Shown piece by piece: positions 35,909 through 44,692 of a DNA stretch of 64,000 nt. Each line of letters opens with the position of its first letter. Within the stretch, counting starts at the first letter, position 1. The stretch covers positions 806,001 to 870,000 of the forward strand of contig OY969575.1 of assembly GCA_963701205.1 (NCBI GenBank), read 5' to 3'. The notes below the pieces were generated by a model. That model was given only the letters and a program-made list of their open reading frames with translations. It was not told where the DNA came from and did no database searches. The DNA comes from JALZKA01 sp963701205 (GTDB lineage Bacteria; Actinomycetota; Thermoleophilia; Solirubrobacterales; 70-9). A program made the position numbers and the translations under genes.

Positions 35909-37126
35909 CTACTCGTGGAACTCGGGTCCATAGCGCTGGACCTCGACGAACCCGCCCCGCTTGGGGATCTTTGCGGCGTCGCCGGAGCGCCAGCCGCCGC
36001 GAACCCCAACGATCCGGTTCTGCACGACCAGGTTGATGTAGAGGGGCACCGGGTTGCTTGGGTGCGGGCTGAGGGGCTTCTCGACCGCGTCCCGGATCAG
36101 CTCGACCACACCGACTTTGCGGATCTTGCACGGATCGCTGTGGCCGCTTCGTCCCTGGGTGCAATTGAACCCGTTTTGCGCCGTCACGACGCCGCCCAGC
36201 TTGGTGACCTTGGCCGCCACGCCGTTTCGCCTGGTTGAGGTCGGGCTGTTTGAAACGATCAGCTGCGACTGCATCAAGACGCTGTAGCCGTGGGAGCCGA
36301 TTTTCTGCGTCGCCTGGGCTTCGACCAGCAGCTGTTCGCCATCTTTTAAGTCGCGCAGCTTTTGTGAGTAAAGGACGCCCTTCGGACCGGCGCCGCCGCC
36401 GCCGATTCCGAGCTTCGACCGTGACCGCTTGGTGGTTTTCAGAGGCCTTGTGTCGGGCGGTGGGCCGGGCTTGAAGACGGCCGAATCAAGCGTCCCCTTG
36501 TCCTGCTCGATCCCGTTGTCCTCGTCCGCACCGATCACAACCACGTTGCCATTCCTAGCGCCCGAGTGGTACGCGTCCAAAATCATGTTCACGTAACAGC
36601 GCGGCTCGCAAACCGGGTCGCCCTTGATTTGGCGCTGCCCCGACACGGCGATCACGCAGTGGTGATTGCGATGGGGAAGTTCTTGCGAGCACTTCTGCTG
36701 GCGCCACCCCGTCAGCGGCGTCACGCGGCTCGGATCGGTGACCCCGGGTCCAGGCGCCAACACGATCTGCGCGCGATAGCGCGGCGAGTATCTGTAGATC
36801 TTGCCCACGCACTTGGGGATCGGCTCGAGGCAGGTGACCGAGATCTCGAACTCGCCGCCCCCCCAGGCCGCGTCGCCCGCCCTGACCGGCCCGACGTCGC
36901 CCGGCGAAAGCGACATCACGACCTTCTGCTTCTTGCCCTTCTTCTTGCTGATCGGGACTGTCTTCACCCGCTCGGCCCCGATCCCTGACTGTGCGACGTG
37001 CAGTGTTTGCTGCTGAGGGTCGCCACCAGCGGCGCCAGCCGGAATGCCCACGGCAACGGCGGCCAGAAACACGGCAAGCGCGCCCTTCAGCGCCCGCCGC
37101 CGGTCGGATGTCCTAGTCCACGCCAT
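35909..37126 (-). CDS. Secreted protein of unknown function, Cys-containing
   Basis: 405 residues with an N-terminal signal peptide (ALKGALAVFLAAVAVGIPAGAAG). The mature part is basic and rich in beta-type segments: VVMSLSPGDVGPVRAGD, FEISVTCLEPIPKCVGKIYRYSPRYRAQIVLAP, CVIAVSGQRQ, CEPRCYVNMILDAYH, GNVVVIGADEDN. At least seven Cys residues are present. No known catalytic motif is recognised; the layout suggests an outer, disulfide-stabilised beta-sandwich protein, possibly lineage-restricted. Read on the same strand as nadC. Confidence 0.65.
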   Translation of the reverse strand: MAWTRTSDRRRALKGALAVFLAAVAVGIPAGAAGGDPQQQTLHVAQSGIGAERVKTVPISKKKGKKQKVVMSLSPGDVGPVRAGDAAWGGGEFEISVTCLEPIPKCVGKIYRYSPRYRAQIVLAPGPGVTDPSRVTPLTGWRQQKCSQELPHRNHHCVIAVSGQRQIKGDPVCEPRCYVNMILDAYHSGARNGNVVVIGADEDNGIEQDKGTLDSAVFKPGPPPDTRPLKTTKRSRSKLGIGGGGAGPKGVLYSQKLRDLKDGEQLLVEAQATQKIGSHGYSVLMQSQLIVSNSPTSTRRNGVAAKVTKLGGVVTAQNGFNCTQGRSGHSDPCKIRKVGVVELIRDAVEKPLSPHPSNPVPLYINLVVQNRIVGVRGGWRSGDAAKIPKRGGFVEVQRYGPEFHE

Positions 37127-37156
37127 ACCGCTCCATCGTCCCTTCGGCGATGCTAC

Positions 37157-38020
37157 TTAACCCTGGGCCTTGGGGGCGACCAGGAGGCTGACATCGAGCG
37201 CCGGCGCGGAATGCGTCAACGCGCCAACGGAAATGAAGTCAACTCCGGTCGCGGAGATCGCCCCGACCCCATCCAGGGTTACCCCTCCGGACGCCTCCAG
37301 TTCGGCGCGCCAGCCATCGGCCTCGGCGCACTCGTCGCGAGCGGCGACCGCGGCCCGCAACCCTTCCAGCGTCATGTTGTCGAGCAAAAGTCGGTCTGCT
37401 TGCGCGGTGAGCGCCTGGTCGACCTCGTCGGCGTTGCGAACCTCGATCTCCACGGCCAGGGCGGGCTGCGCCGTTCGCGCCAGCGCCACCGCGGCACCGA
37501 CTCCGCCGGCCAACGCCACGTGGTTTTCCTTGATCAGGATCGCGTCGTAGAGCCCGATGCGATGATTGCTGCCGCCACCGGCCGCCACCGCCTCTTTTGC
37601 CAGCGCTCGCAGGCCCGGGATCGTCTTGCGGGTGTCCAGGATGCGCGCGTGCCCCGCCTTGGCACCCTCGACAAACCGGGCGGTCAGCGTCGCGATTCCG
37701 GACAGGTGGCCAAGCATGTTCAGGGCGACTCGCTCGGCCGCCAGGATGGCCCGGGCCGGGCCCCTGACCGCGATCAGATCGCGCGGGACCTGATCAACCC
37801 ACTCTCCTTCGGCCACCAGATACTCAACGTCGCCCGCCCCGGTCTGACGAAACGCCTCAGCGGCGGCGGCGAATCCAAAAACCACGCCCGGCTCCTTCTG
37901 GACGATCCGGGCCCTGACGCTGGCCCCTGCGGGCACAGTGGCTTGGGCAGTGACATCGCCGGAGCCGATGTCCTCGGCCAGGGCGCGAGCAACAAGCGCG
38001 GTCAGGTCCTCGGATTCCAT
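37157..38020 (-). CDS. nadC: Nicotinate-nucleotide pyrophosphorylase (carboxylating), NadC
   Basis: 287 residues. EDIGSGDVTAQATVPAG at the start, AERVALNMLGHLSGIATLTARFV, ARILDTRKTIPGLRALAKEAVAAGGGSNHRIGLYDAILIKENH with the phosphoribosyl-binding residues, VEIEVRNADE, LLLDNMT, ELEASGGVTLDGVG and TGVDFISVGALTHS are all canonical. Converts quinolinate and PRPP to nicotinate mononucleotide. The ATG at 38020 matches the family start; longer in-frame readings run back into the FIST gene. Confidence 0.94.
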   Translation of the reverse strand: MESEDLTALVARALAEDIGSGDVTAQATVPAGASVRARIVQKEPGVVFGFAAAAEAFRQTGAGDVEYLVAEGEWVDQVPRDLIAVRGPARAILAAERVALNMLGHLSGIATLTARFVEGAKAGHARILDTRKTIPGLRALAKEAVAAGGGSNHRIGLYDAILIKENHVALAGGVGAAVALARTAQPALAVEIEVRNADEVDQALTAQADRLLLDNMTLEGLRAAVAARDECAEADGWRAELEASGGVTLDGVGAISATGVDFISVGALTHSAPALDVSLLVAPKAQG

Positions 38021-38043
38021 CGACGCCACTTTACGATCGTCCG

Positions 38044-39210
38044 TCACTCCCGGGGAAACACTGCCATCGTCGCGGTGAATCCGTGGACGAAGTTCCGGCC
38101 ACCGACAGGCCCGAACTCGCCCGCGCAAAACAGCCCGGACGCGGGTGCGCCGAACGCCTCCGCCAACAATGCGGCATCGTGGTTCGGCCGTCCAAACATG
38201 CGGGCGCCCCGCCCATTGCAGGTAAAGAGCAAGGCGCCGGCGGCGCCGGCGTCACCGACGGCCTCGACCCTGGCGTCGAGCGCCTCGCGCAGGTCAAGAC
38301 CCGCCGATTCCGCGTCCCTGACCTGCAGCCGAACCGACTGCCCGACTCGTACGCGATCGGCAACCACGATTCCGCCGCTGGCGGGGTCAACACCAACCAC
38401 GGGTCGCACCAGGAAGTCCCCGCGCTCGTATCTGGGCTGGTTCTCGTCGATCACCACGCCAAGCAGCAGACCATCGGAGGCCTTTTCCTGTTGATCGGGC
38501 TCGAGTTCCGCAAGCACTTGCTTGAGGCGTTCAAGTGCAGGCTGGGATGCGAGCGCGGTGATCAGGTTGCCCTTGGATTCGGTGACGGTCATCTCCGGGC
38601 CGACCGGTTCGGCACCTTGCGAAACACAGGGCAACATTTCCACGCCAGACAGCGATGCAACGACGGCGCCGTCCTCGACCACCTCGTCGTTGATCATCAA
38701 GCAACCCGTTCCCGATCGCGACGCGCTGGCCAGTCCCCCGAGGATGATCATTCCCGGCCGGACTTCGTTCAGGTGCGAAAGCAGCGCGTCGGCAGAAAAC
38801 CCGCTTGGCTCCGCCAGCGCGATCATGGCGTCCCCGTAGGCGGCGGGTTCGTCCGGAAGGCCACCGAGCGCGATTCCGGCGTCAACGGGACGGGTGATCA
38901 GGTGGCGCGCCTCGATCTCCGCGCCGGGAGCGGACAACGCCCAGACGGAGACCGCGCTTCCGTCCTCGATCTCCCGCTCGCCCCCGATCACGCCGCTCGC
39001 CCCGCAACCGATCAGCGCGCCCGGATCAAGCCGGTCGCGAACTACCTCCAGCAGAGCTTCAACGGCATCCAGGTACGGGGGGCCTACGAAGACGACGCAG
39101 AGGTGGCAATCGCCACCGGAAAGCCCCGCGTGGGCCTGACCTACGGCCTCGTTGAAGGCGTCGATGGGCTCGGGCGCATCCGACAGTCCGGTCGCGACCA
39201 CGACGCTCAT
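38044..39210 (-). CDS. FIST-domain protein (FIST_N plus FIST_C)
   Basis: 388 residues. The N-terminal FIST half includes LIGCGASGVIGGEREIEDGSAVSVWAL and IILGGLASASRSGTGCLMINDEVVEDGAVVASLSG. The C-terminal half has LFTCNGRGARMFGRPNHDAALLAEAFGAPASGLFCAGEFGPVGGRNFVHGFTATMAVF, the usual FIST_C ending. FIST domains are proposed small-ligand sensors and usually precede signalling domains. Here the protein consists only of the FIST pair, with no kinase or cyclase partner in the window. It lies between prfB and nadC on the same strand. Confidence 0.82.
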   Translation of the reverse strand: MSVVVATGLSDAPEPIDAFNEAVGQAHAGLSGGDCHLCVVFVGPPYLDAVEALLEVVRDRLDPGALIGCGASGVIGGEREIEDGSAVSVWALSAPGAEIEARHLITRPVDAGIALGGLPDEPAAYGDAMIALAEPSGFSADALLSHLNEVRPGMIILGGLASASRSGTGCLMINDEVVEDGAVVASLSGVEMLPCVSQGAEPVGPEMTVTESKGNLITALASQPALERLKQVLAELEPDQQEKASDGLLLGVVIDENQPRYERGDFLVRPVVGVDPASGGIVVADRVRVGQSVRLQVRDAESAGLDLREALDARVEAVGDAGAAGALLFTCNGRGARMFGRPNHDAALLAEAFGAPASGLFCAGEFGPVGGRNFVHGFTATMAVFPRE

Positions 39211-39215
39211 CGCCG

Positions 39216-40329
39216 CTATCCCGCGCGCGCCGATTGGTTTAGGTACTCGCGGACGAAGCCGTCAAGGTCGCCGTCAAGGACCCGGTTGGCGTCGCCAACC
39301 TCGAATCCGGTGCGGTGGTCCTTGACCCGCTGCGTGGGGTGCAGGGTGTAGCTGCGGATCTGCGACCCCCACTCAGCGGCTTTTTGCTCGCCGCGCTCGG
39401 CCGCCAGCACCTCAGCTCGCTCGCGCTCTTGCTTCTCAAGCAGCTGGGCACGCAGGAAGCGCATCGCGGTGGCCTTGTTCTGGGTCTGGGAGCGCTCGTT
39501 TTGACATTGGACAGCGATCCCCGTCGGCAAATGAGTGATCCGCACCGCCGAGTCGGTCTTGTTGACGTGCTGCCCGCCGGCCCCTGAAGCCCGGTAGGTG
39601 TCGATCCGCAAATCGTCGTCGGCGATCTCGACTTCGACAGCGTCGTCGACCAGAGGCCCGACATCGACCTGGGCAAACGCGGTGTGGCGACGCGACTGCG
39701 CGTCGAAGGGCGAGATCCGAACTAGCCGATGGACGCCCCGCTCAGCGGCGAACAGGCCGTAGGCGTTCTCACCGCGCGCGGTGAAGGTCGCTGACTTGAG
39801 CCCAGCCTCCTCACCGGCGGACGCCTCGCTCATCTCGAGCTTCATGCCACGCCGCTCGCCCCAGCGCAGGTACATCTTCAAGAGCATCTCGGCCCAGTCC
39901 TGGGAGTCGGTCCCACCCGCTCCGGAGCGGACCGTTACCACGGCGTCGCCCGCGTCGTACTCACCGTTGAAAAGCCGCGCCTCCTCAAGGGTGGCCAGGC
40001 GGCCCTCGATCGAGGCGAGCTGTTGGTCGAGCTCGACCCCCAACTCCGGATCGTCTGCCGCCATCTCAAGCAAATCGCCGAGGTCGGCGACATCAGATTC
40101 GAGCCCGCGAAACGATTCAAGCCGTCGCTGGGTGCGGGCGTGCGCAGCCGATGTCTTGGCCGCCCCCTCCTGGTCGTCCCAGAAGCCGGGCGCCTGCATC
40201 TGCGCTTCGAGCCGGCCTACTTCGGCGTCGAGTCCAGCGGGGTCAAAGGTAGTCCGCGAGGCGGCTCAGCCCCTCGCGTGCCTCCCCTACGCGCTCGTCG
40301 GCGCTGCGTTCGCTGGTCGCATCAGCCAT
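39216..40329 (-). CDS. prfB: Peptide chain release factor 2 with programmed +1 frameshift
   Basis: The ATG at 40329 opens a 28-codon frame ending ...SRLADYL and an in-frame TGA at 40245-40243. The sequence there is CTT-TGA-C, the classic RF2 autoregulatory frameshift site; slipping +1 gives LDPAGLDAEVGRLEAQMQ and then the main frame, about 370 residues in total. The main frame shows the RF2 stop-recognition region and the GGQ motif for peptide release (YRASGAGGQHVNKTDSAVR). RF2 recognises UGA/UAA, so low RF2 favours the slip. A strong Shine-Dalgarno stimulator just before the slip site, as in E. coli, is not obvious. Confidence 0.95.
40242..40248 (-). promoter_or_regulatory. RF2 programmed +1 frameshift site (CTTTGAC)
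   Basis: Codon 28 CTT is followed by an in-frame TGA and C. The peptidyl-tRNA slips from CTT to TTT while UGA is slowly read by RF2, giving negative feedback on RF2 level. Both flanking frames are clearly coding. Confidence 0.9.
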
Positions 40330-40381
40330 CGCGGCGGATCATAGGCGCTCGGCGTCGGTTCGATCGGCGAGCGGCCCCGCG

Positions 40382-41743
40382 CTACGCCCCGCCGCCGCCG
40401 CCCTGCGACTTCGACTGTCGCGAGATCAGGGTCGCCTTCTCGGCGTCGGTGTCGTAGCGGTAGATGTTGCGGACATCATTTGCCGGGCCGCCGAGGTTGT
40501 CGGCCTGGGTCTCGTAGGCGATGTAGCGGCCTGAGGCGGAGATCGAGGCGGCGTACGAACCGGCGTCACCGCCGGCGCCGCCTTGCGACTTCGAGCGGCG
40601 TGATATCAGCAGTGTCTTCTGGCGCTTGGTGTCGTAGCGGTAGATGTTGTCGACGTCGTTCGCGGGGCCGCCGAGATTGTCGGCCCCGGTGTCGTAGGCG
40701 ATGTAGCGGCCCGAGGCGGAGATTGATGGGTTGAACGAGTAGAAGTCGGCGCCGTCGCCACCCTGCGACTTTGACTGTCGCGAGATCAAGAGCGTCTTCT
40801 CAAGTTCGGTGTCGTAGCGGTAGATGTTGGTGACGTTATTTGCCGGGCCGCCGAGGTTGGCGGCTCCAGTCTGGTAGGCGATGTAGCGGCCTGAGGCGGA
40901 GATCGATGGGGTGTACGAGTAGAAGTCGGCGCCGTCGCCACCCTGCGACTTTGACTGTCGCGAGATCAAGAGCGTCTTCTCAAGTTCGGTGTCGTAGCGG
41001 TAGATGTTGGTGACGTTATTTGCCGGGCCGCCGAGGTTGTCGCCCTCGGTTCTGTAGGCGATGTAGCGGCCTGCGGCGGAGATCGAGGGGTCATACGAGT
41101 TGCCATCGGCGCCGTCGCCACCCTGCGACTTTGACTGTCGCGAGATCAAGAGCGTCTTCTCACGTTCGGTGTCGTAGCGGTAGATGTTGGAGACGTCGTT
41201 CGCGGGGCCGCCGAGGTTGTCGGCCTGGGTCTCGTAGGCGATGTAGCGGCCAGAGGCGGAGATCGAGGGGTCATACGAACTGGTGTCACCGCCGGCGCCG
41301 CCTTGCGATTTAGAGCGCCGCGAGATCAGCAGTGTCTTTTGGCGCTTGGTGTCGTAGCGGTAGATGTTGAAGACGCCGTTTACCGGGCCGCCGAGGTTGT
41401 CGGCCTGGGTCTCGTAGGCGATGTAGCGGCCAGAGGCGGAGATCGAGGGGTCATACGAGTTGCCATCGGCGCCGGCGCCGCCCTGCGATTTAGAGCGCCG
41501 CGAGATCAGCAGTGTCTTTTGGCGCTTGGTGTCGTAGCGGTAGATGTTGTAGACGTGATCCGCGGGGCCGCCGAGATTGTCGGCGTAGGTTGCGTAGGCG
41601 ATGTAGCGGCCTGAGGCGGAGGTCGATGAGCTGAACGAGTCGCCCGGGTTGTATCCCCGTGCCGCCGCATTCTCGGCGAGCGTTCCAAACGCTGCCAGCA
41701 GCGCGCAGAGCGCTGTCGTCCTGGCAATTTTTGATCCCCCCAT
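40382..41743 (-). CDS. Secreted seven-bladed PD40/TolB-like beta-propeller, paralogue 5
   Basis: 453 residues: signal peptide (IARTTALCALLAAFGTLAENAAA), a short linker, and seven 60-residue blades. Blade cores vary at positions following the YIAY strand (ATYAD, ETQAD, TEGD, TGAAN, TGAD) and in the GGAGADGNSYDP-like loop. Two adjacent blades are almost identical, including ADFYSYTP versus ADFYSFNP. Blades 3-6 carry ELEKTLLISR or EREKTLLISR in place of KRQKTLLISR. The ATG at 41743 is preceded by the shared leader. No membrane anchor or sorting motif at the C-terminus (KSQGGGGGA). Probably an extracellular binding scaffold; ligand unknown. Confidence 0.82.
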   Translation of the reverse strand: MGGSKIARTTALCALLAAFGTLAENAAARGYNPGDSFSSSTSASGRYIAYATYADNLGGPADHVYNIYRYDTKRQKTLLISRRSKSQGGAGADGNSYDPSISASGRYIAYETQADNLGGPVNGVFNIYRYDTKRQKTLLISRRSKSQGGAGGDTSSYDPSISASGRYIAYETQADNLGGPANDVSNIYRYDTEREKTLLISRQSKSQGGDGADGNSYDPSISAAGRYIAYRTEGDNLGGPANNVTNIYRYDTELEKTLLISRQSKSQGGDGADFYSYTPSISASGRYIAYQTGAANLGGPANNVTNIYRYDTELEKTLLISRQSKSQGGDGADFYSFNPSISASGRYIAYDTGADNLGGPANDVDNIYRYDTKRQKTLLISRRSKSQGGAGGDAGSYAASISASGRYIAYETQADNLGGPANDVRNIYRYDTDAEKATLISRQSKSQGGGGGA

Positions 41744-41817
41744 GGCGCTTCCCCCTAGTTCAATTAGCGTTTCTGTGCTGGACGATACATCTTCCCCGGG
41801 CACCAGGGAGCGTGGAG
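41744..41817 (-). repeat. Conserved intergenic leader of propeller genes (copy 1)
   Basis: Read on the minus strand it contains GGAAGATGTATCGTCC, then AACGCTAATTGAACTAGGGGGAAGC before the ATG. The GGGGG run is the ribosome-binding site. The same block precedes three other genes of the array, so it was copied together with the genes. It could hold a promoter or processing site. Confidence 0.7.
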
Positions 41818-43182
41818 CTACGCCCCGCCGGCGCCGCCCTGCGACTTCGACTGTCGCGAGATCAGAGCTGTCTTCTTGGCGTCGGTGTCGTAGCGGTAGA
41901 TGTTGAGGACGTCGTTTGCGGGGCCGCCGAGGTTGTCGGCGTCGGTTACGTAGGCGATGTAGCGGCCTGAGGCGGAGATCGAGGGGGTGTACGAGCTCTC
42001 ATTGGCGCCATTGCCGCCCTGCGACGTCGAGCGCCGCGAGATCAGCAGTGTTTTCTGCCGCTTGGTGTCGTAGCGGTAGATGTTGGTGAAGTCGTTCGCG
42101 GGGCCGCCGAGGTTGTCGGCGGTGGTTTCATAGGCGATGTAGCGACCTGAGGCGGAGATCGAGGGACGGGACGATTGGTCGTCGGCGGCGGCGCCGCCCT
42201 GCGACTTCGACTGGCGCGAGATCAGGGTCGCCTTCTCGGCGTCGGTGTCGTAGCGGTAGATGTTGCGGACATCATTTGCCGGGCCGCCGAGGTTGTCGGC
42301 CTGGGTCTCGTAGGCGATGTAGCGGCCCGAGGCGGAGATCGAGGGCTCGAGCGATTGGCCGTCGGCGCCGGCGCCGCCCTGCGACTTCGACTGTCGCGAG
42401 ATCAAGAGCGTCTTCTGGCGCTTGGTGTCGTAGCGGTAAATGTTGAAGACGTCGTTCGCCGGGCCGCCGAGGTTGTCGGCGTCGGTGTGGTAGGCGATGT
42501 AGCGGCCGGAAGCGGAGATCGAGGCGTTATACGAGCTCTTATCGGCGCCATTGCCGCCCTGCGACTTCGAGCGCCGCGAGATCAGCAGTGTTTTCTGCCG
42601 CTTGGTGTCGTAGCGGTAGATGTTGGTGAAGTCGTTCGCGGGGCCGCCGAGGTTGTCGGCGTCGGTTTCATAGGCGATGTAGCGACCTGAGGCGGAGATC
42701 GAGGGGCCGAGCGAGGAGTCGTCGGCGCCGGCGCCGCCTTGCGACTTCGACTGTCGCGAGATCAAGAGCGTCTTCTGGCGCTTGGTGTCGTAGCGGTAGA
42801 TGTTGCGAACTGCGTCATTCACCGGGCCGCCGAGGTTGTCGGCGTCGGTGTGGTAGGCGATGTAGCGGCCGGAAGCGGAGATCGAGGCGTTATACGAGCT
42901 CTCATCGGCGCCATTGCCGCCCTGCGACTTCGAGCGCCGCGAGATCAGCAGTGTTTTCTGCCGCTTGGTGTCGTAGCGGTAGATGTTGGTGAAGTCGTTC
43001 GCGGGGCCGCCGAGGTTGTCGGCGTCGGTTGCGTAGGCGATGTAGCGGCCTGAGGCGGAGGTCGATGAGTCGAACGAGTCGCCCGGGTCAAACCCCCGTG
43101 CCGCCGCATTCTCGGCGAGCGTCCCAAACCCTGCCACCAGCGCACAGAGCGCAGTCGTCCTGGCAATCCTTGATCCCCTCAT
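41818..43182 (-). CDS. Secreted seven-bladed PD40/TolB-like beta-propeller, paralogue 4
   Basis: 454 residues with signal peptide (IARTTALCALVAGFGTLAENAAA) and seven blades. Three blades share the NDFTNIYRYDTKRQ version and one carries an extra residue (NDAVRNIYRY) that makes its repeat 183 bases. The same extra-residue blade occurs in paralogue 2, evidence of blade exchange between genes. DESSYNAS and DKSSYNAS loops are also shared with other members. Ends KSQGGAGGA. Confidence 0.82.
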   Translation of the reverse strand: MRGSRIARTTALCALVAGFGTLAENAAARGFDPGDSFDSSTSASGRYIAYATDADNLGGPANDFTNIYRYDTKRQKTLLISRRSKSQGGNGADESSYNASISASGRYIAYHTDADNLGGPVNDAVRNIYRYDTKRQKTLLISRQSKSQGGAGADDSSLGPSISASGRYIAYETDADNLGGPANDFTNIYRYDTKRQKTLLISRRSKSQGGNGADKSSYNASISASGRYIAYHTDADNLGGPANDVFNIYRYDTKRQKTLLISRQSKSQGGAGADGQSLEPSISASGRYIAYETQADNLGGPANDVRNIYRYDTDAEKATLISRQSKSQGGAAADDQSSRPSISASGRYIAYETTADNLGGPANDFTNIYRYDTKRQKTLLISRRSTSQGGNGANESSYTPSISASGRYIAYVTDADNLGGPANDVLNIYRYDTDAKKTALISRQSKSQGGAGGA

Positions 43183-43255
43183 GGTTGCTCCCCCTAGTTC
43201 AATTAGCGTTTCTGTGCTGGACGATACATCTTCCCCGGGCTAACGGACCGTGGGG
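43183..43255 (-). repeat. Conserved intergenic leader of propeller genes (copy 2)
   Basis: Near-identical to copy 1, and includes CCACGGTCCGTTAGCCCGGGG after the preceding stop, then the GATGTATCGTCC core and AGGGGGAGC ribosome-binding site. Confidence 0.7.
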
Positions 43256-44617
43256 CTACGCCCCGCCGCCGCCACCCTGCGACTTCGACTGGCGTGAGAT
43301 CAGTGCTGTCTTCTTGGCGTCGGTGTCGTAGCGGTAGATGTTGCGGACATCATTTGCCGGGCCGCCGAGGTTGTCGGCGTTGGTGTCGAAGGCGATGTAG
43401 CGGCCTGAGGCGGAGATCGAGGGGTTGTACGAACCGGCGTCACCGCCGGCGCCGCCTTGCGACTTCGAACGCCGCGAGATCAAGAGCGTCTTCTGGCGCT
43501 TGGTGTCGTAGCGATAGATGTTGTAGACGTTGTTCGCCGGGCCGCCGAGATTGTCTGCGTCGGTGGTGTAGGCGATGTAGCGGCCTGAGGCGGAGATCGA
43601 GGGCCGATCCGAGTAGCTGTCGCTGCCGGCACCACCCTGCGACTTCGACTGTCGCGAGATCAAGAGCGTCTTTTGGCCCTTGGTGTCGTAGCGGTAGATG
43701 TTGTTGACGTTATTCGCCGGGCCGCTCAGGTTGTCGGCCCCGGTGTCGTAGGCGATGTAGCGGCCCGAGGCGGAGATCGAGGGGTTGTACGAGTCGCCGT
43801 CGCCGCCGGCGCCGCCCTGCGACTTCGATTGCCGCGAGATCAGCAGTGTCTTCTGGCGCTTGGTGTCGTAGCGGTAGATGTTGGATACGTCGTGCGCCGG
43901 GCCGCCGAGGTTGTCGGCGTTGGTGTCGAAGGCGATGTAGCGGCCCGAGGCGGAGATCGAGGGGCTGAACGAGTAGCCATCGCCGCCGGTGCCGCCCTGC
44001 GACTTCGATTGCCGCGAGATCAGCAGTGTCTTCTGGCGCTTGGTGTCGTAGCGGTAGATGTTGGTGACGTCGTTCGCGGGGCCGCCAAGATTGCTGGCGT
44101 AGGTGCCGTAGGCGATGTAGCGGCCTGAGGCGGAGATCGAGGGGTTGAACGAATTGACGTCACCGCCGGCGCCGCCCTGCGACTTCGAGCGCCGCGAGAT
44201 CAGCAGTGTTTTCTGGCGCTTGGTGTCGTAGCGGTAGATATTGATGGTGTCATTGGCGGGGCCGCCGAGGTTGTCGGCATTGGTTTCATAGGCGATGTAG
44301 CGGCCTGAGGCGGAGATCGATGGGCTGAACGAGTGGTCGTCACCGCCGGCGCCGCCCTGGGACTTCGACTGCCGCGAGATCAAGAGCGTCTTTTGGCGCT
44401 TGGTGTCGTAGCGGTAGATGTTGGTGACGTCGTTCGCCGGGCCGCCGAGGTTGTCGGCCTGGCTCTCGTAGGCGATGTAGCGGCCCGATGCGGAGCTCGA
44501 AGAGACCCCTGAATCGCCTGGGCCTAGTCCCCCCGCTGCCGCATTCTCGGCGAGCGTCCCAAACCCTGCCACCAGCGCACAGAGCGCAGTCGTCCTGGCA
44601 ATCCTTGATCCCCTCAT
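43256..44617 (-). CDS. Secreted seven-bladed PD40/TolB-like beta-propeller, paralogue 3
   Basis: 453 residues. Signal peptide nearly the same as its neighbours, but the linker differs (GGLGPGDSGVSSSSASG). Seven blades, with distinctive variants ASNLGGP, ADNLSGP and PAHDVSN. Loop sequences are Gly/Asp rich (GGAGGDDHSFSP, GGTGGDGYSFSP, GGAGGDGDSYNP). All glycine-turn and Tyr-Arg-Tyr positions of the blade are kept, which argues for selection on fold. Confidence 0.82.
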   Translation of the reverse strand: MRGSRIARTTALCALVAGFGTLAENAAAGGLGPGDSGVSSSSASGRYIAYESQADNLGGPANDVTNIYRYDTKRQKTLLISRQSKSQGGAGGDDHSFSPSISASGRYIAYETNADNLGGPANDTINIYRYDTKRQKTLLISRRSKSQGGAGGDVNSFNPSISASGRYIAYGTYASNLGGPANDVTNIYRYDTKRQKTLLISRQSKSQGGTGGDGYSFSPSISASGRYIAFDTNADNLGGPAHDVSNIYRYDTKRQKTLLISRQSKSQGGAGGDGDSYNPSISASGRYIAYDTGADNLSGPANNVNNIYRYDTKGQKTLLISRQSKSQGGAGSDSYSDRPSISASGRYIAYTTDADNLGGPANNVYNIYRYDTKRQKTLLISRRSKSQGGAGGDAGSYNPSISASGRYIAFDTNADNLGGPANDVRNIYRYDTDAKKTALISRQSKSQGGGGGA

Positions 44618-44692
44618 GACGTTTCCCTCCCTAGTTCAATCAGCGTGTCCGCGCCGGACGATACATCTTCCCCGGGCTAACGGACCATGGGG
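44618..44692 (-). repeat. Conserved intergenic leader of propeller genes (copy 3, most diverged)
   Basis: Keeps the GGAAGATGTATCGTCC core but differs by several substitutions near the gene (GGACACGCTGATTGAACTAGGGAGGG). The ribosome-binding site is AGGGAGGG. Confidence 0.65.

Noticed and set aside
36998..38494. Long plus-strand frame opposite the secreted protein and nadC
   Set aside because: It lies antisense to well-recognised coding sequence and has Arg/Gly-rich shadow composition with no motif.
38083..39351. 422-codon plus-strand frame opposite the FIST gene
   Set aside because: Antisense shadow; it crosses into prfB and has no recognisable domain.
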